Below, piece by piece: positions 1 to 8,671 of a DNA stretch of 64,000 nucleotides. A program made the translations under genes and the position numbers. The stretch spans positions 372,001-436,000 of the forward strand of contig NZ_QICJ01000003.1 of assembly GCF_003201105.1 (NCBI RefSeq). The letters are read 5' to 3'. This DNA comes from Dyella sp. AtDHG13 (GTDB lineage Bacteria > Pseudomonadota > Gammaproteobacteria > Xanthomonadales > Rhodanobacteraceae). Positions within the stretch are counted from its first letter, which is position 1. Each line of letters opens with the position of its first letter. The notes beneath the pieces are model-generated. The model was not told the origin of the DNA. It saw only the letters and a program-made list of their open reading frames with translations, and did not search any database.

Positions 1-1229
1 TTGGCGACGTAGATGGTCAACACCGTACCCTGATTGATCGTGACGGTGGCTGGCCGGTTCGCGGCACGCTGTACAGCCTGATTGGCAAGCATCTGCATGG
101 TCTGAGCGGTGTTGCTTTCATACGGCGATTGCGTCACGACACCGTTGCTGACCGTTGTGGTCTTGGGGCCGTGTTCCGCGGCTTCGTACTTGAAGGCGTC
201 GCTGAGCATGCTGATCAGCAGCGCCGCGCCGATACGGCTGGGCCAATGTGCGTTGTAGTAGCCCGGATGACCCGCGCCACCCAGGTTGTCGACACCGGGA
301 CTGGCCATGTTCACATCGATGCCGGTGGGCGTGACGATGCGGTCCCAGATCACGGCCACGCGCGGGCCATTGGGCTCCATTTCGTATTTGCCGAGCACCT
401 TGGATCCTTTCGGCAACAACAGATGCTTGCCGTTGAAGGAATACACCGGCTCGGTCACCACGCAGGAAGTGAAGCCGGGGATGTCGGTGATGATGCGCGT
501 CTCCAGCACGCAACGGATGAAGGTGCCGCGCAGCATCAAGGTATCGGGGTCAACCAGAGGCTGTGCGTTCGACACTTCGGGTAGTGGCTTGGCGGAGTAC
601 GCAGTGTTGATCGGCACGCCCGTGCCAGGCATGCCGGGCAGGCCGCCCATCATCTGGCCCACGCCGCCATAGCCGGGCATGCCCGGCTGCATTTGCTGGC
701 CGGCGGCGTAACCGCCTCCGTTTGTATAGCCGCCACTACCCGTCCCAGCGGCGACGGCTGCGTCGGCCGCCATCATGCGGCGCTCAACTAGGCTCGGACC
801 ACGGGGCTGCTGGCTGGCGAGGCGTTCAGGCTGCGGTGCGGGCAAGGTCGGGGCAACGGGAATCGGCTGCGGCAGGCGCGGTACCGGTGGTGGCGGCAAC
901 GCCTGTGGCTTCGGGGCCTCAGGTACCGTCACCGTTTCTTCCTTGGGTTTCTGCGGAGTGTTGTTGCGGTTCGTCGCGCTATTGAACATCCAGATGGCTA
1001 CGACGACGAGCAAGGCGACGATGGCACCCAGGAAGCCCAGCGCGCGCAAATTCATTCGGCGCAAGTCACTCGAGCGCAGTTGCGGAGCCGCTGCATCAAG
1101 ATCGGGCGTGGTGGTGGCTTGGTGGCGCGCGGCATACGGGTTGCCAGACGCCGCGGCCTGGGCATCGTGGGCGGCGGAGTATTCCTGCTCGGAGTTGTCG
1201 CCGGGGTGATTCGAGTTGTTCTGGTTCAT
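1..1229 (-). CDS. virB10: VirB10-family T4SS core protein (3' end beyond window edge)
   Basis: VirB10 spans both membranes of a type IV secretion system and links the inner-membrane complex to the VirB7-VirB9 outer-membrane ring. Translating the minus strand from ATG at 1229 gives about 409 residues before the edge. There is a polar cytoplasmic N-terminus (1-63), one membrane helix (about 64-83), a proline-rich periplasmic stretch (about 103-150), a Gly/Met-rich linker (about 185-220) and the C-terminal barrel domain. The final visible residues, INQGTVLTIYVA, match the family's C-terminal signature, so only a few residues should be missing. Its ATGA start overlaps the virB9 stop. The Gly/Met linker is unusual in composition. 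The family call is firm; the bacterium-killing subtype is inferred from VirB7. Confidence 0.93.
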   Translation of the reverse strand, partial: MNQNNSNHPGDNSEQEYSAAHDAQAAASGNPYAARHQATTTPDLDAAAPQLRSSDLRRMNLRALGFLGAIVALLVVVAIWMFNSATNRNNTPQKPKEETVTVPEAPKPQALPPPPVPRLPQPIPVAPTLPAPQPERLASQQPRGPSLVERRMMAADAAVAAGTGSGGYTNGGGYAAGQQMQPGMPGYGGVGQMMGGLPGMPGTGVPINTAYSAKPLPEVSNAQPLVDPDTLMLRGTFIRCVLETRIITDIPGFTSCVVTEPVYSFNGKHLLLPKGSKVLGKYEMEPNGPRVAVIWDRIVTPTGIDVNMASPGVDNLGGAGHPGYYNAHWPSRIGAALLISMLSDAFKYEAAEHGPKTTTVSNGVVTQSPYESNTAQTMQMLANQAVQRAANRPATVTINQGTVLTIYVA

Positions 1230-1993
1230 TTGGCGGTGTTCCTTCGAATGCCCACAACGTTGTCGCCGTGACGAATGACCAGGTACTTATAGGTGCCGTG
1301 GACGATGATGGTGTTGCCTTCGACGGTCGTATTCACCACGGAGTCGTCGCCATGTTCGAGCTCGCGCATGTACACGGTCGGGAAGTTCCCGGTAGGGAAC
1401 TGCTTCATGTCGCTCATCTTGATGTAGGTGAACTGGCCGTCGTCATATACGTTCACCGGCACCAGCCAAACCGCCGTCCTGCGGCTCGCGGCGTAGTCGT
1501 AGTTGAAGTTGTAGTTGCGGCCCTTCACCAGCGACGTGTTGAGCTCGGGTACCTGAGCTGCCTTGTTCGCTTCGTACGAGAACGCGACATCGCCTGGATA
1601 GCTAAATGTGATTTTGTATTGCACGCCTTTGGTGCGGGCCTGCTCAAGCGTGCGCCAGTCGGTGGCCACCACCTTCAGCTCGAAGATGTAGGAGTGGGTG
1701 GCAGTTCGAATCATCAGATTCGTATCGACATCCACGTTTTTCGGCTTGATGTAGAACACGTTGTCGCGGCGTGTCAGATCCCATCCGCTGCTGAAGCCGG
1801 TGCTGTAGTCCAGGATCTTTTCGTTTGGGCTCAGCTCGATCTGCGTGGTGATGCCCAGGCCTGTACGCACCTGATAGACGTGATCGGGTTGGTAGTCATA
1901 TTTCTCAATGGCCTGCGCGGTGGCGCGGCCAGTGACCATGGCTGTGGCGAGGCCAAGGGCGAGGATGGGGAGCAACTTCCTTGTCCTGATCAT
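1226..1993 (-). CDS. virB9: VirB9-family T4SS outer-membrane complex protein
   Basis: VirB9 is the periplasmic and outer-membrane partner of the VirB7 lipoprotein and VirB10 in the T4SS core complex. The 255-aa product starts with a signal peptide (about 1-26, ending ATAQA). The mature N-terminal domain follows, with the YDYQPDHVYQVRTGLGITTQ stretch typical of the VirB9/TrbG/CagX family near its start. The C-terminal half contains the region that wraps VirB7 (VYDDGQFTYIKM, then a terminal strand ending in DNVVGIRRN). Length fits the family (about 250-290 aa). It overlaps virB8 upstream by one base and virB10 downstream by four bases, so the genes are translationally coupled. Confidence 0.93.
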   Translation of the reverse strand: MIRTRKLLPILALGLATAMVTGRATAQAIEKYDYQPDHVYQVRTGLGITTQIELSPNEKILDYSTGFSSGWDLTRRDNVFYIKPKNVDVDTNLMIRTATHSYIFELKVVATDWRTLEQARTKGVQYKITFSYPGDVAFSYEANKAAQVPELNTSLVKGRNYNFNYDYAASRRTAVWLVPVNVYDDGQFTYIKMSDMKQFPTGNFPTVYMRELEHGDDSVVNTTVEGNTIIVHGTYKYLVIRHGDNVVGIRRNTAK

Positions 1994-2907
1994 CAGTGGC
2001 GCGCTCCCTGCGAATTGTTGGCCGCTGCCGCCGGTGCGGCCGCCGGCGGGGCCTGCATCACGCCTGTTTCGGACATGGGCGGCTGTGGACTGAGCGTCGA
2101 TTGCAGTACCTCGCCGCTCGATGTGCTCGACGCCGGTGCGGCGCTGTCGGCGGTGTCGGTCTGCGGGCTCTGGACCTCTTCGGGCGGTGCCGTGGCGTAG
2201 TCACTGTCGACGCGGTAGTTCGTGACCTGGAACCCGAGTGGGTTCTCAATGCGGTACTGCTCGTCCATCTTGAGGTTCGGCTTGTAAGTGAACTCCAAGG
2301 TGGCGATCTTGCTGTCGAGGGGGCGGCTGGCGCCGGTCTGCTTGTCGAACAGGCTCCGCTGAAAGCGCACTGTCGCGCCCTTGGGAGCGCCGTTGGCACC
2401 ATTGATCAGCACGATGCTCAGGATCTTTACGCGTATCGCCTTGTCCCGTCCGTAAAGCTTGTAGGGGCTGTTCGGATTGGTCGACGCATGCAGGCTGGTG
2501 TAGCCAGCGGCGACGCTGGGCGCCGACATAGTCAGCACGGTCGCCCAGTCGCGGAGATTGATCATCGCGACGTCGTAGGATTCGCGTGCGAGCACGAAAT
2601 GCGCGACGTTACTGCGGTTGATGGCTTCGCTGGTGCTGATGCGCTGGTTGAGGAAATCCTCGTTGAGGCGCGCGACGGTGCTGGTACCCGTATAGGCGTC
2701 GGCCATCACCACGTAGGGAATCTTTTCCTTCAACGGCAGCATATAGAAATAGCCGCCGGCGAGGATGAGCGACATGCCGATCGCAGAGAACGCCACCCAC
2801 CAGGCACGACGCTCACTGCGCCGTGCAATGTCGGCGACCGTCAGTTCGTAATTGACCGACTTGGCTACAGCCTCGTCGATCTTTGAAGAAGTCTTTTTCT
2901 TTAACAT
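1993..2907 (-). CDS. virB8: VirB8-family T4SS inner-membrane protein
   Basis: VirB8 is a bitopic inner-membrane assembly factor of T4SSs. The 304-aa product has a short cytoplasmic N-terminus, one membrane helix (about 35-57, WWVAFSAIGMSLILAGGYFY) and a periplasmic NTF2-like domain (about 65-240). The domain includes the conserved run of aromatic and Asn residues around PNSPYKLYG. An Ala/Ser/Pro-rich tail of about 60 residues follows the folded domain and probably is disordered; classical VirB8 proteins (about 230-240 aa) lack it. It lies between virB7 and virB9 in the same operon. Confidence 0.9.
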   Translation of the reverse strand: MLKKKTSSKIDEAVAKSVNYELTVADIARRSERRAWWVAFSAIGMSLILAGGYFYMLPLKEKIPYVVMADAYTGTSTVARLNEDFLNQRISTSEAINRSNVAHFVLARESYDVAMINLRDWATVLTMSAPSVAAGYTSLHASTNPNSPYKLYGRDKAIRVKILSIVLINGANGAPKGATVRFQRSLFDKQTGASRPLDSKIATLEFTYKPNLKMDEQYRIENPLGFQVTNYRVDSDYATAPPEEVQSPQTDTADSAAPASSTSSGEVLQSTLSPQPPMSETGVMQAPPAAAPAAAANNSQGARH

Positions 2908-2952
2908 CAGTACAAGCCCTGCGCGGTCATCTCAACGGTTCCCTGGTCGACG

Positions 2953-3450
2953 TCATTTGGCCTGAGCAGGCGGGGTGTTCTGCGGCGCGGAAGCGCTTTG
3001 CGGCGTTCCGCTGGCAGGTGTTTCGGTGGTGCCAGTGCTGCTCGACATGCGTGCGGCGCTGACGCGTATCTCGTGGCCGTCCGTCGTGACCGATACGCCC
3101 TGGGCTGCATAGATGGACGAGAGTTCGGAGGTCGCCGAGTAGACGTCCGTGGTGTGGATCTGCGTCACCGCTTTGTAAAGGGTGTAGTCCGACTGCAGCT
3201 GGTAGGAGAACTGCAGGCCTGCGTCCTTGGTCCAGCGCCTCAGCATGGTGCGAAGCGTCTCGTCCATGGGCGCCGCGTAATACGTGTAGGCCTGATTAAG
3301 CGGGATTTCCGACGGAGCGTCCTGGAAGTGATTCACCGGTTTCCATCGGCCGCCGAAGTCCTTGGCTGGCGGCGTGCCGCAGGCGGCGAGGCTCGCCGCG
3401 GCGAGCAGCACACAGCACGAAAGGGCACGTTTGGAGAGTTCCTTTTTCAC
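2953..3450 (-). CDS. virB7: VirB7-like lipoprotein with C-terminal N0 domain (X-T4SS type)
   Basis: This is a lipoprotein of the T4SS outer-membrane ring. The 165-aa product starts at GTG (3450) and has a lipobox ending LAAC with Cys24 as lipidation site. A short VirB7 motif that binds VirB9 follows (DFGGRWKPVNHF, about 31-42). A compact domain of about 70 residues (about 55-125) then resembles the N0 domain of secretins and TonB-dependent receptors, and the tail is Ser/Thr/Pro-rich. Classical VirB7 is only about 50-60 aa; the VirB7-plus-N0 form is known from the Xanthomonadaceae killing T4SS. It is the first gene of the operon and lies 45 bp before virB8. No strong Shine-Dalgarno sequence precedes the GTG, so the start is the least certain point. 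Confidence 0.88.
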   Translation of the reverse strand: MKKELSKRALSCCVLLAAASLAACGTPPAKDFGGRWKPVNHFQDAPSEIPLNQAYTYYAAPMDETLRTMLRRWTKDAGLQFSYQLQSDYTLYKAVTQIHTTDVYSATSELSSIYAAQGVSVTTDGHEIRVSAARMSSSTGTTETPASGTPQSASAPQNTPPAQAK

Positions 3451-4293
3451 GACGTACTCGCAGACTGAACGAAAAGGGGATGGTTGCGTTGGAGCATTTC
3501 CGTGGCCGGATGCCTTCAGCCACGCACATCAATACGCGCCAACCTCAAGAGGTGGCGTGGGTCAGCGATGGGTTCAGCGAGGTATCGCCAGCGGCACCGC
3601 AACTGCCGCAAGGGCAGCTGCGCGATTGGCCTTGGCTGGCGAACGCATGGGATGTGGCGCAGCAGCGGACAGCAAGCGTGTCCGCAAGGTAATGAACGTC
3701 GATTCCATTCCGAACTCCCTGTTCCTCTTCCAGAGACGCCATGGGCGCTCTGGAATCCCGGTCGATGCCTGCGAAATCGCAGCCTTGCGGCGGTAGGCAC
3801 CTTGTTTAGTAGATCGCACAGATTCTGCCCATGACTACCGCAGACACCGAAAAATGTGACGGAGTCTGCTTACTTTTCCCCGTATGTCGCTTGTGTTGCC
3901 GAATCTGTGCAATGGCATGACGCTCCATTGCGGCCGCAGGCCTTCACATACAAACGTTCGGAACGGCCGGCGCCCATGCATAGATGCGGAAACAAAGCGC
4001 TTTTCAATTTTAGGGGCACTTGGCCGTCTCGCGGAATTGGCCGATTCAGTAAATCAGTGCCCGGGAATGACGGTTTCACATGTAAGAAAAACTACCGCGT
4101 CCCCCGTTGCTGCCTATTGTCCTGAGAAATCTCTCAAAGTGTGTCAGCAGCGAAACAGCTGGCGTGTAGGGTTTTGACTACACGTCGTGACAGATTTCGT
4201 AGTCCATCGTGTCGGATTCTTCGCGAACCTGAATGTGGCGACGTCGTGCGTTCACATTCGCCCATGCAGCGACGCCGCTGAAGCGCGACGGGC
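3451..4293. other. 843-bp non-coding region upstream of the T4SS operon
   Basis: No convincing gene is seen on either strand between virB7 and yraN. Open frames here are short and Arg/Ser-rich without recognisable domains. From about 3830 to 4200 the GC content drops visibly. An inverted repeat of 7 bp (CGTGTAG at 4163-4169, CTACACG at 4178-4184, 8-nt loop) lies in this segment. The region must contain the virB7 promoter on the minus strand, but no clear -35/-10 pair could be picked. Confidence 0.5.
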
Positions 4294-4650
4294 TCAGCAG
4301 GTTTCGAAGGCGTTGCGCCAATGGTTCATGCGCGCATCGGCGCTGGGGCCGTCATAGCTGACCACGTCAAAACGGCAGGGTTGGTGCGCACGCTTGGGGT
4401 GGGCGGCGAGCCAGAGTTCGGCGGCGGCGATCAGGCGGGCCTGTTTGCTCGCGGTGACGGAAAGGGCCGCGCCGCCGTGGCTGGCATGAAGCCGATGGCG
4501 CACTTCCACGAACACGACGGTTCCGCCCTCGAGCATCACCAGGTCGAGTTCACCGTGGCGCGTGGTGTAGTTGCGGTTCAGCAGGACGAAGCCCGCGCGT
4601 TGAAGTTCCGCGCAGGCGCGTTGTTCGAAGACGGCGCCCGCCGCGCGCAT
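4294..4650 (-). CDS. yraN: YraN family (UPF0102) endonuclease-like protein
   Basis: This small conserved protein of 118 aa has a restriction-endonuclease-like fold, and its cellular role is not settled. The motif GELDLVMLEGGTVVFVEVRH (about 33-52) supplies the Glu, Asp and Glu-x-Lys/Arg residues typical of the family. The start at 4650 is set by the TGATG overlap with the stop of lpoA, giving a normal family length. The frame stays open upstream, but that part reads antisense-like material through lpoA and should not be included. The lpoA-yraN pair is conserved in gammaproteobacteria. Confidence 0.9.
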   Translation of the reverse strand: MRAAGAVFEQRACAELQRAGFVLLNRNYTTRHGELDLVMLEGGTVVFVEVRHRLHASHGGAALSVTASKQARLIAAAELWLAAHPKRAHQPCRFDVVSYDGPSADARMNHWRNAFETC

Positions 4651-6503
4651 CAATGCGTGGTGGGCTGTTCGGCGGGTTGTTGCGGCGAGCCCGTGGCGTC
4701 GGTGGGTGGCGCCAGTGCCGGCGCGGTATCCATCTGCAGGCTGCCGTTGATGGGGTGGGCCAGGCCGTCCTGGAACTTCGCCCACACCAGCACGCGACGG
4801 ATGCGGCCGAATTGATCTGACGTCAGCTGTCCGCTGGCACCCGGGAGGTAGCTGCCGGCGTGTGCGCGCAGCCAATCAAGGTAGGGCGCAAGATTCCACG
4901 CGTCCATGCCAAAGGCGAACAGCCGTGCGGAGGTGCCGCGCGCAGCGGGCAGCTGCGAGGCGATGTCGGCGTGGTTGGGCAGGCCCGGTTGTGCGTCGAA
5001 CAACCAGGGGGCGTCGCAAAATTCCACGCCCTCGAGGTCACGGTTGGCGGCGGCGTCATCGGTGCCCGCATAGATATGCGAGGTGCCGAACACTCGCAGA
5101 TTCACACGCGCGAGCTTGATCTGCGGCAGCAGCAGGCGTGCCTGCTGGGGGCGCATGCTGATGAACAGGCCGGTGTTGCTGCTGGCGCCCGCATCGCCGT
5201 TGTCGGTGGGCATGCCCAGGCCGGAGATGGTCGAACCGTAGTTGACGCCGCTGCCGGCGAGGTTGCCGGTGCCGGCCACCTTGCCGCCGCGCGCTTCAAA
5301 CTCCGCCTTGAAGGAGCGGGCGGCACGCTGCGCGAAATCGTCGCTGCTCGCGATGACAAAGGCCTGATTGATGCCGTTCTCCGACATGTGGTCGGCGGCC
5401 TGGGCGCCTTCGGTTTCGGGCAGCAGGCCGAACTCGCTCACGCCGTTGGCGGGCAGGCTCTTGTCGTCCGGGTGATTGAGCGCGAGCAGCGGCACGGGGA
5501 GCTGGGGCAGGCCGAACAGCGCGGAGACTTCGCCACGCGTCAGCGGGCCGATTACCAGTTGCGCGCCATCGGCCACGGCCTGCTGGTAAGCCTTGACCGC
5601 ACCGGTCGTGCTGCCGCCGCTGTCGTACACGCGCACCGGAGGGCGCGGCGTGTGATTGCGTGCGGAATCGGCGTAGGCCGCGAAGAAGCCTTCGCGGATC
5701 GCGGTGCCCGCAGACGCCAGATTGCCGCTGGTCGGCAGCACCAGGGCAACGTGCGCGGGCATCTTGAAGCCCTCGCGCACGTTGGCGCCTTCGCCCGGAA
5801 TCATCGTGCCCACTTCCTGCTCGAGCGCGGGCGCGGGATGCGCCACCGCCACGCCGAGCTGCGTCAGCGCTTCATTCACCCACGGCAGCATGCGGTCGCT
5901 CGCCTGCATGGCGGCGGCGCGCTGCTTGAGCGGATCCACGCCGAGCTTGCTCAGCAGCGAGACGATCTCCTTGCGGTTCTGCGCCTGGTCCAGGCCGCTC
6001 AGCTGGGCGTCCATCTCCACGCGCGAGCGCGCGGCGCCCCACAGGTCGCCCGTCTGCTGCATGGCCTGCGAGCGCAGTTCCAGCAGGCGGAGCTGAAGGG
6101 CCGGCGGCACACTGATGTTGGGTTGAGTGGTGAGCTGCAGCGCGCGCGGTGCGTTGTGCTGCCTCAGCGCCCACTCCGCCTGCAGCAGATCCAGTCGCGA
6201 GGGCTCGTCGCCGGTAAGGCGCTGGCGCTTGATGCCATCGAGCAGCGGTGCCGCGCGGTCGAGCTGGCCTTCCTGGCGATAGGCTTCGGCGGCGAGCAGC
6301 TGGTAGTGATCGCGGTTGCTGCCGGTCTGTGCCAGCGCGAGGTACGCCTGCGCCGCATCGTCGAACTTGCCCTGCTGGGCCAGGGCATCGGCCTGCTGGC
6401 TCGCTGCCACTTCGGCGGGCGACTTTTGCGCTGCCGGCGGTACGCAGCCAGCGAGTGCCAGAGAAATCAGCAGGGCAACGCCTGCGGCGCGATACAAGCG
6501 CAT
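4650..6503 (-). CDS. lpoA: Penicillin-binding protein activator LpoA (LppC family lipoprotein)
   Basis: LpoA is an outer-membrane lipoprotein that reaches through the periplasm to activate the bifunctional peptidoglycan synthase PBP1A. The 617-aa product begins at ATG 6503. The signal peptide ends in LALAGC with Cys20 as lipidation site. An N-terminal TPR-like helical region (about 30-260) precedes a C-terminal type I periplasmic-binding-protein fold (about 270-600), which opens with the HVALVLPTSGNLASAGTAIR segment. The frame is open further upstream, but the lipobox fixes this start. It is transcribed divergently from rsmI, the same arrangement as yraL-yraM in E. coli. Confidence 0.92.
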   Translation of the reverse strand: MRLYRAAGVALLISLALAGCVPPAAQKSPAEVAASQQADALAQQGKFDDAAQAYLALAQTGSNRDHYQLLAAEAYRQEGQLDRAAPLLDGIKRQRLTGDEPSRLDLLQAEWALRQHNAPRALQLTTQPNISVPPALQLRLLELRSQAMQQTGDLWGAARSRVEMDAQLSGLDQAQNRKEIVSLLSKLGVDPLKQRAAAMQASDRMLPWVNEALTQLGVAVAHPAPALEQEVGTMIPGEGANVREGFKMPAHVALVLPTSGNLASAGTAIREGFFAAYADSARNHTPRPPVRVYDSGGSTTGAVKAYQQAVADGAQLVIGPLTRGEVSALFGLPQLPVPLLALNHPDDKSLPANGVSEFGLLPETEGAQAADHMSENGINQAFVIASSDDFAQRAARSFKAEFEARGGKVAGTGNLAGSGVNYGSTISGLGMPTDNGDAGASSNTGLFISMRPQQARLLLPQIKLARVNLRVFGTSHIYAGTDDAAANRDLEGVEFCDAPWLFDAQPGLPNHADIASQLPAARGTSARLFAFGMDAWNLAPYLDWLRAHAGSYLPGASGQLTSDQFGRIRRVLVWAKFQDGLAHPINGSLQMDTAPALAPPTDATGSPQQPAEQPTTH

Positions 6504-6598
6504 GGCCAAATCCCTTCGAGCTTTTTTGACGACGTGGTAGGGCGGATGGGCGATGATAGCCCATTGGCTAGCCACGCCATGGTCCAGGAAACAGCAAG

Positions 6599-7426
6599 AT
6601 GTCACAGATTCAGCCGGGTCTGCTATGGGTGGTCGCGACGCCCATCGGCCATCGGGACGACTTTTCCGCGCGTGCCATCGAGACCCTGCGCGCGGTATCG
6701 GTGATCGCCGCGGAAGACACACGCCACAGCCGCCCGCTGCTGATGCATTACAACATCGGCACGCCGCTCGTGGCCCTGCATGAGCACAACGAGCGCGACG
6801 TAGTGGATGCCATCGTCAGGCGTTTGCTGGGCGGTGAATCCGTGGCGCTGATTTCGGACGCTGGCACACCGCTGATCAGTGATCCGGGTTTTCGCCTGGT
6901 GCGTGCCGCTCGCGCCGCAGGCATCCGCTGCGCGCCGGTACCGGGCGCCTGCGCGGCGATTGCCGCGCTTTCCGTGGCGGGCTTGCCCAGCGATCGCTTC
7001 GTGTTCGAGGGCTTTCTGCCGCCCAAGGCGGCGGCGCGGCGCACGCGCCTGCAGGAACTTGCGGGCGATGCGCGCACGCTTATCTTTTATGAGTCCTCTC
7101 ATCGCGTGGCCGAAAGCCTGGCCGACATGCGCGACGTGTTCGGCGAAGCCCGCGAAGGCGTGCTGGCGCGCGAATTGACCAAGTTGTTCGAAACCGTGCT
7201 CGGCGAGCCGCTGGGCGAACTGGCGGCGCGCGTGGCGAACGATCCCGACCAGCAGCGTGGCGAATGCGTGATCCTGGTGGCCGGACGTGGCGAAGAGGCG
7301 GATGCGCGCGAAGCGGAAGGCCGCCGCGTGTTCGCCATCCTGCGCGAAGAACTGGCGCCGGCAAAGGCGGCCAAGCTGGCCGCAGCCATCACGGGCGCGC
7401 CGCGCAAGCTGCTCTACGAGGGCTGA
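6599..7426 (+). CDS. rsmI: 16S rRNA (cytidine1402-2'-O)-methyltransferase
   Basis: RsmI methylates the 2'-O of C1402 in the 16S rRNA decoding centre using SAM. The 275-aa product has the tetrapyrrole-methylase-type fold. Visible motifs are VATPIGHRDDFSARA at the N-terminus, AAEDTRHS (about 40), the glycine-rich SAM-binding segment LISDAGTPLISDPGFRLVR (about 87-105) and FYESSHRV (about 160). Length is usual for the family. In E. coli the same gene (rsmI) faces lpoA, and here rnpB follows 60 bp downstream, also a conserved neighbour. RsmH, encoded at 8672-9595, modifies the base of the same nucleotide. Confidence 0.95.
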   Translation: MSQIQPGLLWVVATPIGHRDDFSARAIETLRAVSVIAAEDTRHSRPLLMHYNIGTPLVALHEHNERDVVDAIVRRLLGGESVALISDAGTPLISDPGFRLVRAARAAGIRCAPVPGACAAIAALSVAGLPSDRFVFEGFLPPKAAARRTRLQELAGDARTLIFYESSHRVAESLADMRDVFGEAREGVLARELTKLFETVLGEPLGELAARVANDPDQQRGECVILVAGRGEEADAREAEGRRVFAILREELAPAKAAKLAAAITGAPRKLLYEG

Positions 7427-7475
7427 TTGCCCCTGAAAAGCCCGATTCTCTGCGGTTTTGAGCGCCTTCTTCCAT

Positions 7476-7481
7476 TAGAAT
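7476..7481 (+). promoter_or_regulatory. Likely -10 element of rnpB
   Basis: TAGAAT lies about 5-6 bases before the predicted first nucleotide of the RNase P RNA, the right distance for a sigma-70 -10 box. A good -35 at normal spacing is not visible. Confidence 0.45.
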
Positions 7482-7485
7482 GCGT

Positions 7486-7858
<373 letters not shown>

Positions 7859-7865
7859 TCACGAC

Positions 7866-7908
7866 CGATCGTCATCGCCTCGCCCCCGCGGCGCGGCGAT
7901 GACGATCG
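7866..7908 (+). terminator. Strong hairpin downstream of rnpB (possible 3' end signal)
   Basis: CGATCGTCATCGCC (7866-7879) pairs perfectly with GGCGATGACGATCG (7895-7908) across a 15-nt loop, starting 8 nt after the RNase P RNA. No T-run follows, so it is not a textbook intrinsic terminator. It may stop rnpB transcription or protect the RNA end. Confidence 0.45.
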
Positions 7909-8094
7909 CCCGCGGCAAAGCCATGAATGGCGATTCATCTCCAGGTGCTTTCCGGGCGCCCGGAACCGTGACGGATGGCACGGTCGCAAGACAAAAAATC
8001 CCAGCCATTCAAATACCTTGGGGTGTTTCCTCAGAAAGGGCTGGAATTACTGCCACATCACCGCCTTTCTCATTGATTCACAAGAAAAATTTCC
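7909..8094. other. Non-coding interval before the mraZ promoter with palindromes
   Basis: No gene is seen. Two compact palindromes occur: ATGAAT-GGCG-ATTCAT at 7923-7938 and the perfect 16-mer TTCCGGGCGCCCGGAA at 7950-7965. The rest (7985-8094) is AT-richer, as expected for the approach to a promoter. Confidence 0.45.
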
Positions 8095-8157
8095 TTGACA
8101 GTCTCAGGGGGCGAGACTATCGTGGGTTCCTGTGTGAAATCGTGGGAATTCGTGGAG
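8095..8157 (+). promoter_or_regulatory. dcw cluster promoter with four MraZ-type boxes
   Basis: TTGACA (8095-8100) and TATCGT (8118-8123) are 17 bp apart, a good sigma-70 promoter. Starting inside the -10 element there are pentamers at exact 10-bp spacing: TGGGT (8123), TGTGA (8133), TGGGA (8143) and TGGAG (8153). MraZ is known to bind arrays of TGGGN repeats separated by 5 bp in front of its own gene, so this is the likely autoregulatory site. An inverted repeat GTCTC/GAGAC (8101-8105, 8113-8117) sits in the promoter spacer. Confidence 0.8.
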
Positions 8158-8167
8158 CCATACGGTC

Positions 8168-8614
8168 GTGTTCCAGGGCGAAACCGCCATCACCGTTGAC
8201 GACAAGGGCCGGCTGGCCATACCGACCGCGTATCGCGAGTTGGTGGCCGACGCCTGCGCCAATCGTCTGGTGATCACCTACAACCCCTTCGAGTCGGGCT
8301 GCCTGTGGCTGTTCCCGTACGCCGAGTGGGAAAAGGTGCGCGACCAGGTCAACGCGCTTTCCAAGGTCAAGGCGGCCCACCGCGACATGCAGATGAAGCT
8401 GGTGGGCGCCGCGGCCGTGGTCGAGCCTGATTCCGCCGTGCGCATCCTGCTGCCGGCGAGCCAGCGCGCGACCACGGGCATCGAGAAGAAGGCGGTTCTG
8501 CTGGGCATGGGCAACAAGTTCGAGCTTTGGAGCGAACAGGCCCACCTGGCCAAGATCCGCCAGACCATCGGCGAAGACGAGATCACCGACGACATGGCGG
8601 AGCTGCAGCTGTAA
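8168..8614 (+). CDS. mraZ: Transcriptional regulator MraZ
   Basis: MraZ is a DNA-binding protein that represses its own promoter and hence the division and wall cluster. The 148-aa product starts at GTG 8168, with two SpoVT/AbrB-like swapped-hairpin domains. The first carries the [13 protein letters not shown] motif (about 11-23) and the second [13 protein letters not shown] (about 92-104). Length is typical (about 145-152 aa). It is the first gene of the dcw operon, and the array of TGGGN-type boxes begins 45 bp upstream. Confidence 0.96.
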   Translation: MFQGETAITVDDKGRLAIPTAYRELVADACANRLVITYNPFESGCLWLFPYAEWEKVRDQVNALSKVKAAHRDMQMKLVGAAAVVEPDSAVRILLPASQRATTGIEKKAVLLGMGNKFELWSEQAHLAKIRQTIGEDEITDDMAELQL

Positions 8615-8671
8615 CCGGCAACGGTGGCGGCGCGGCGGAGTGAACGGGACGGGAGCGGGAGTGCGAGCGGC

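Noticed and set aside
3856-4125. Possible 89-aa gene in the region upstream of the T4SS operon
   Set aside because: Unusual composition, no Shine-Dalgarno, no recognisable family; competing frames of similar length exist in the same place.
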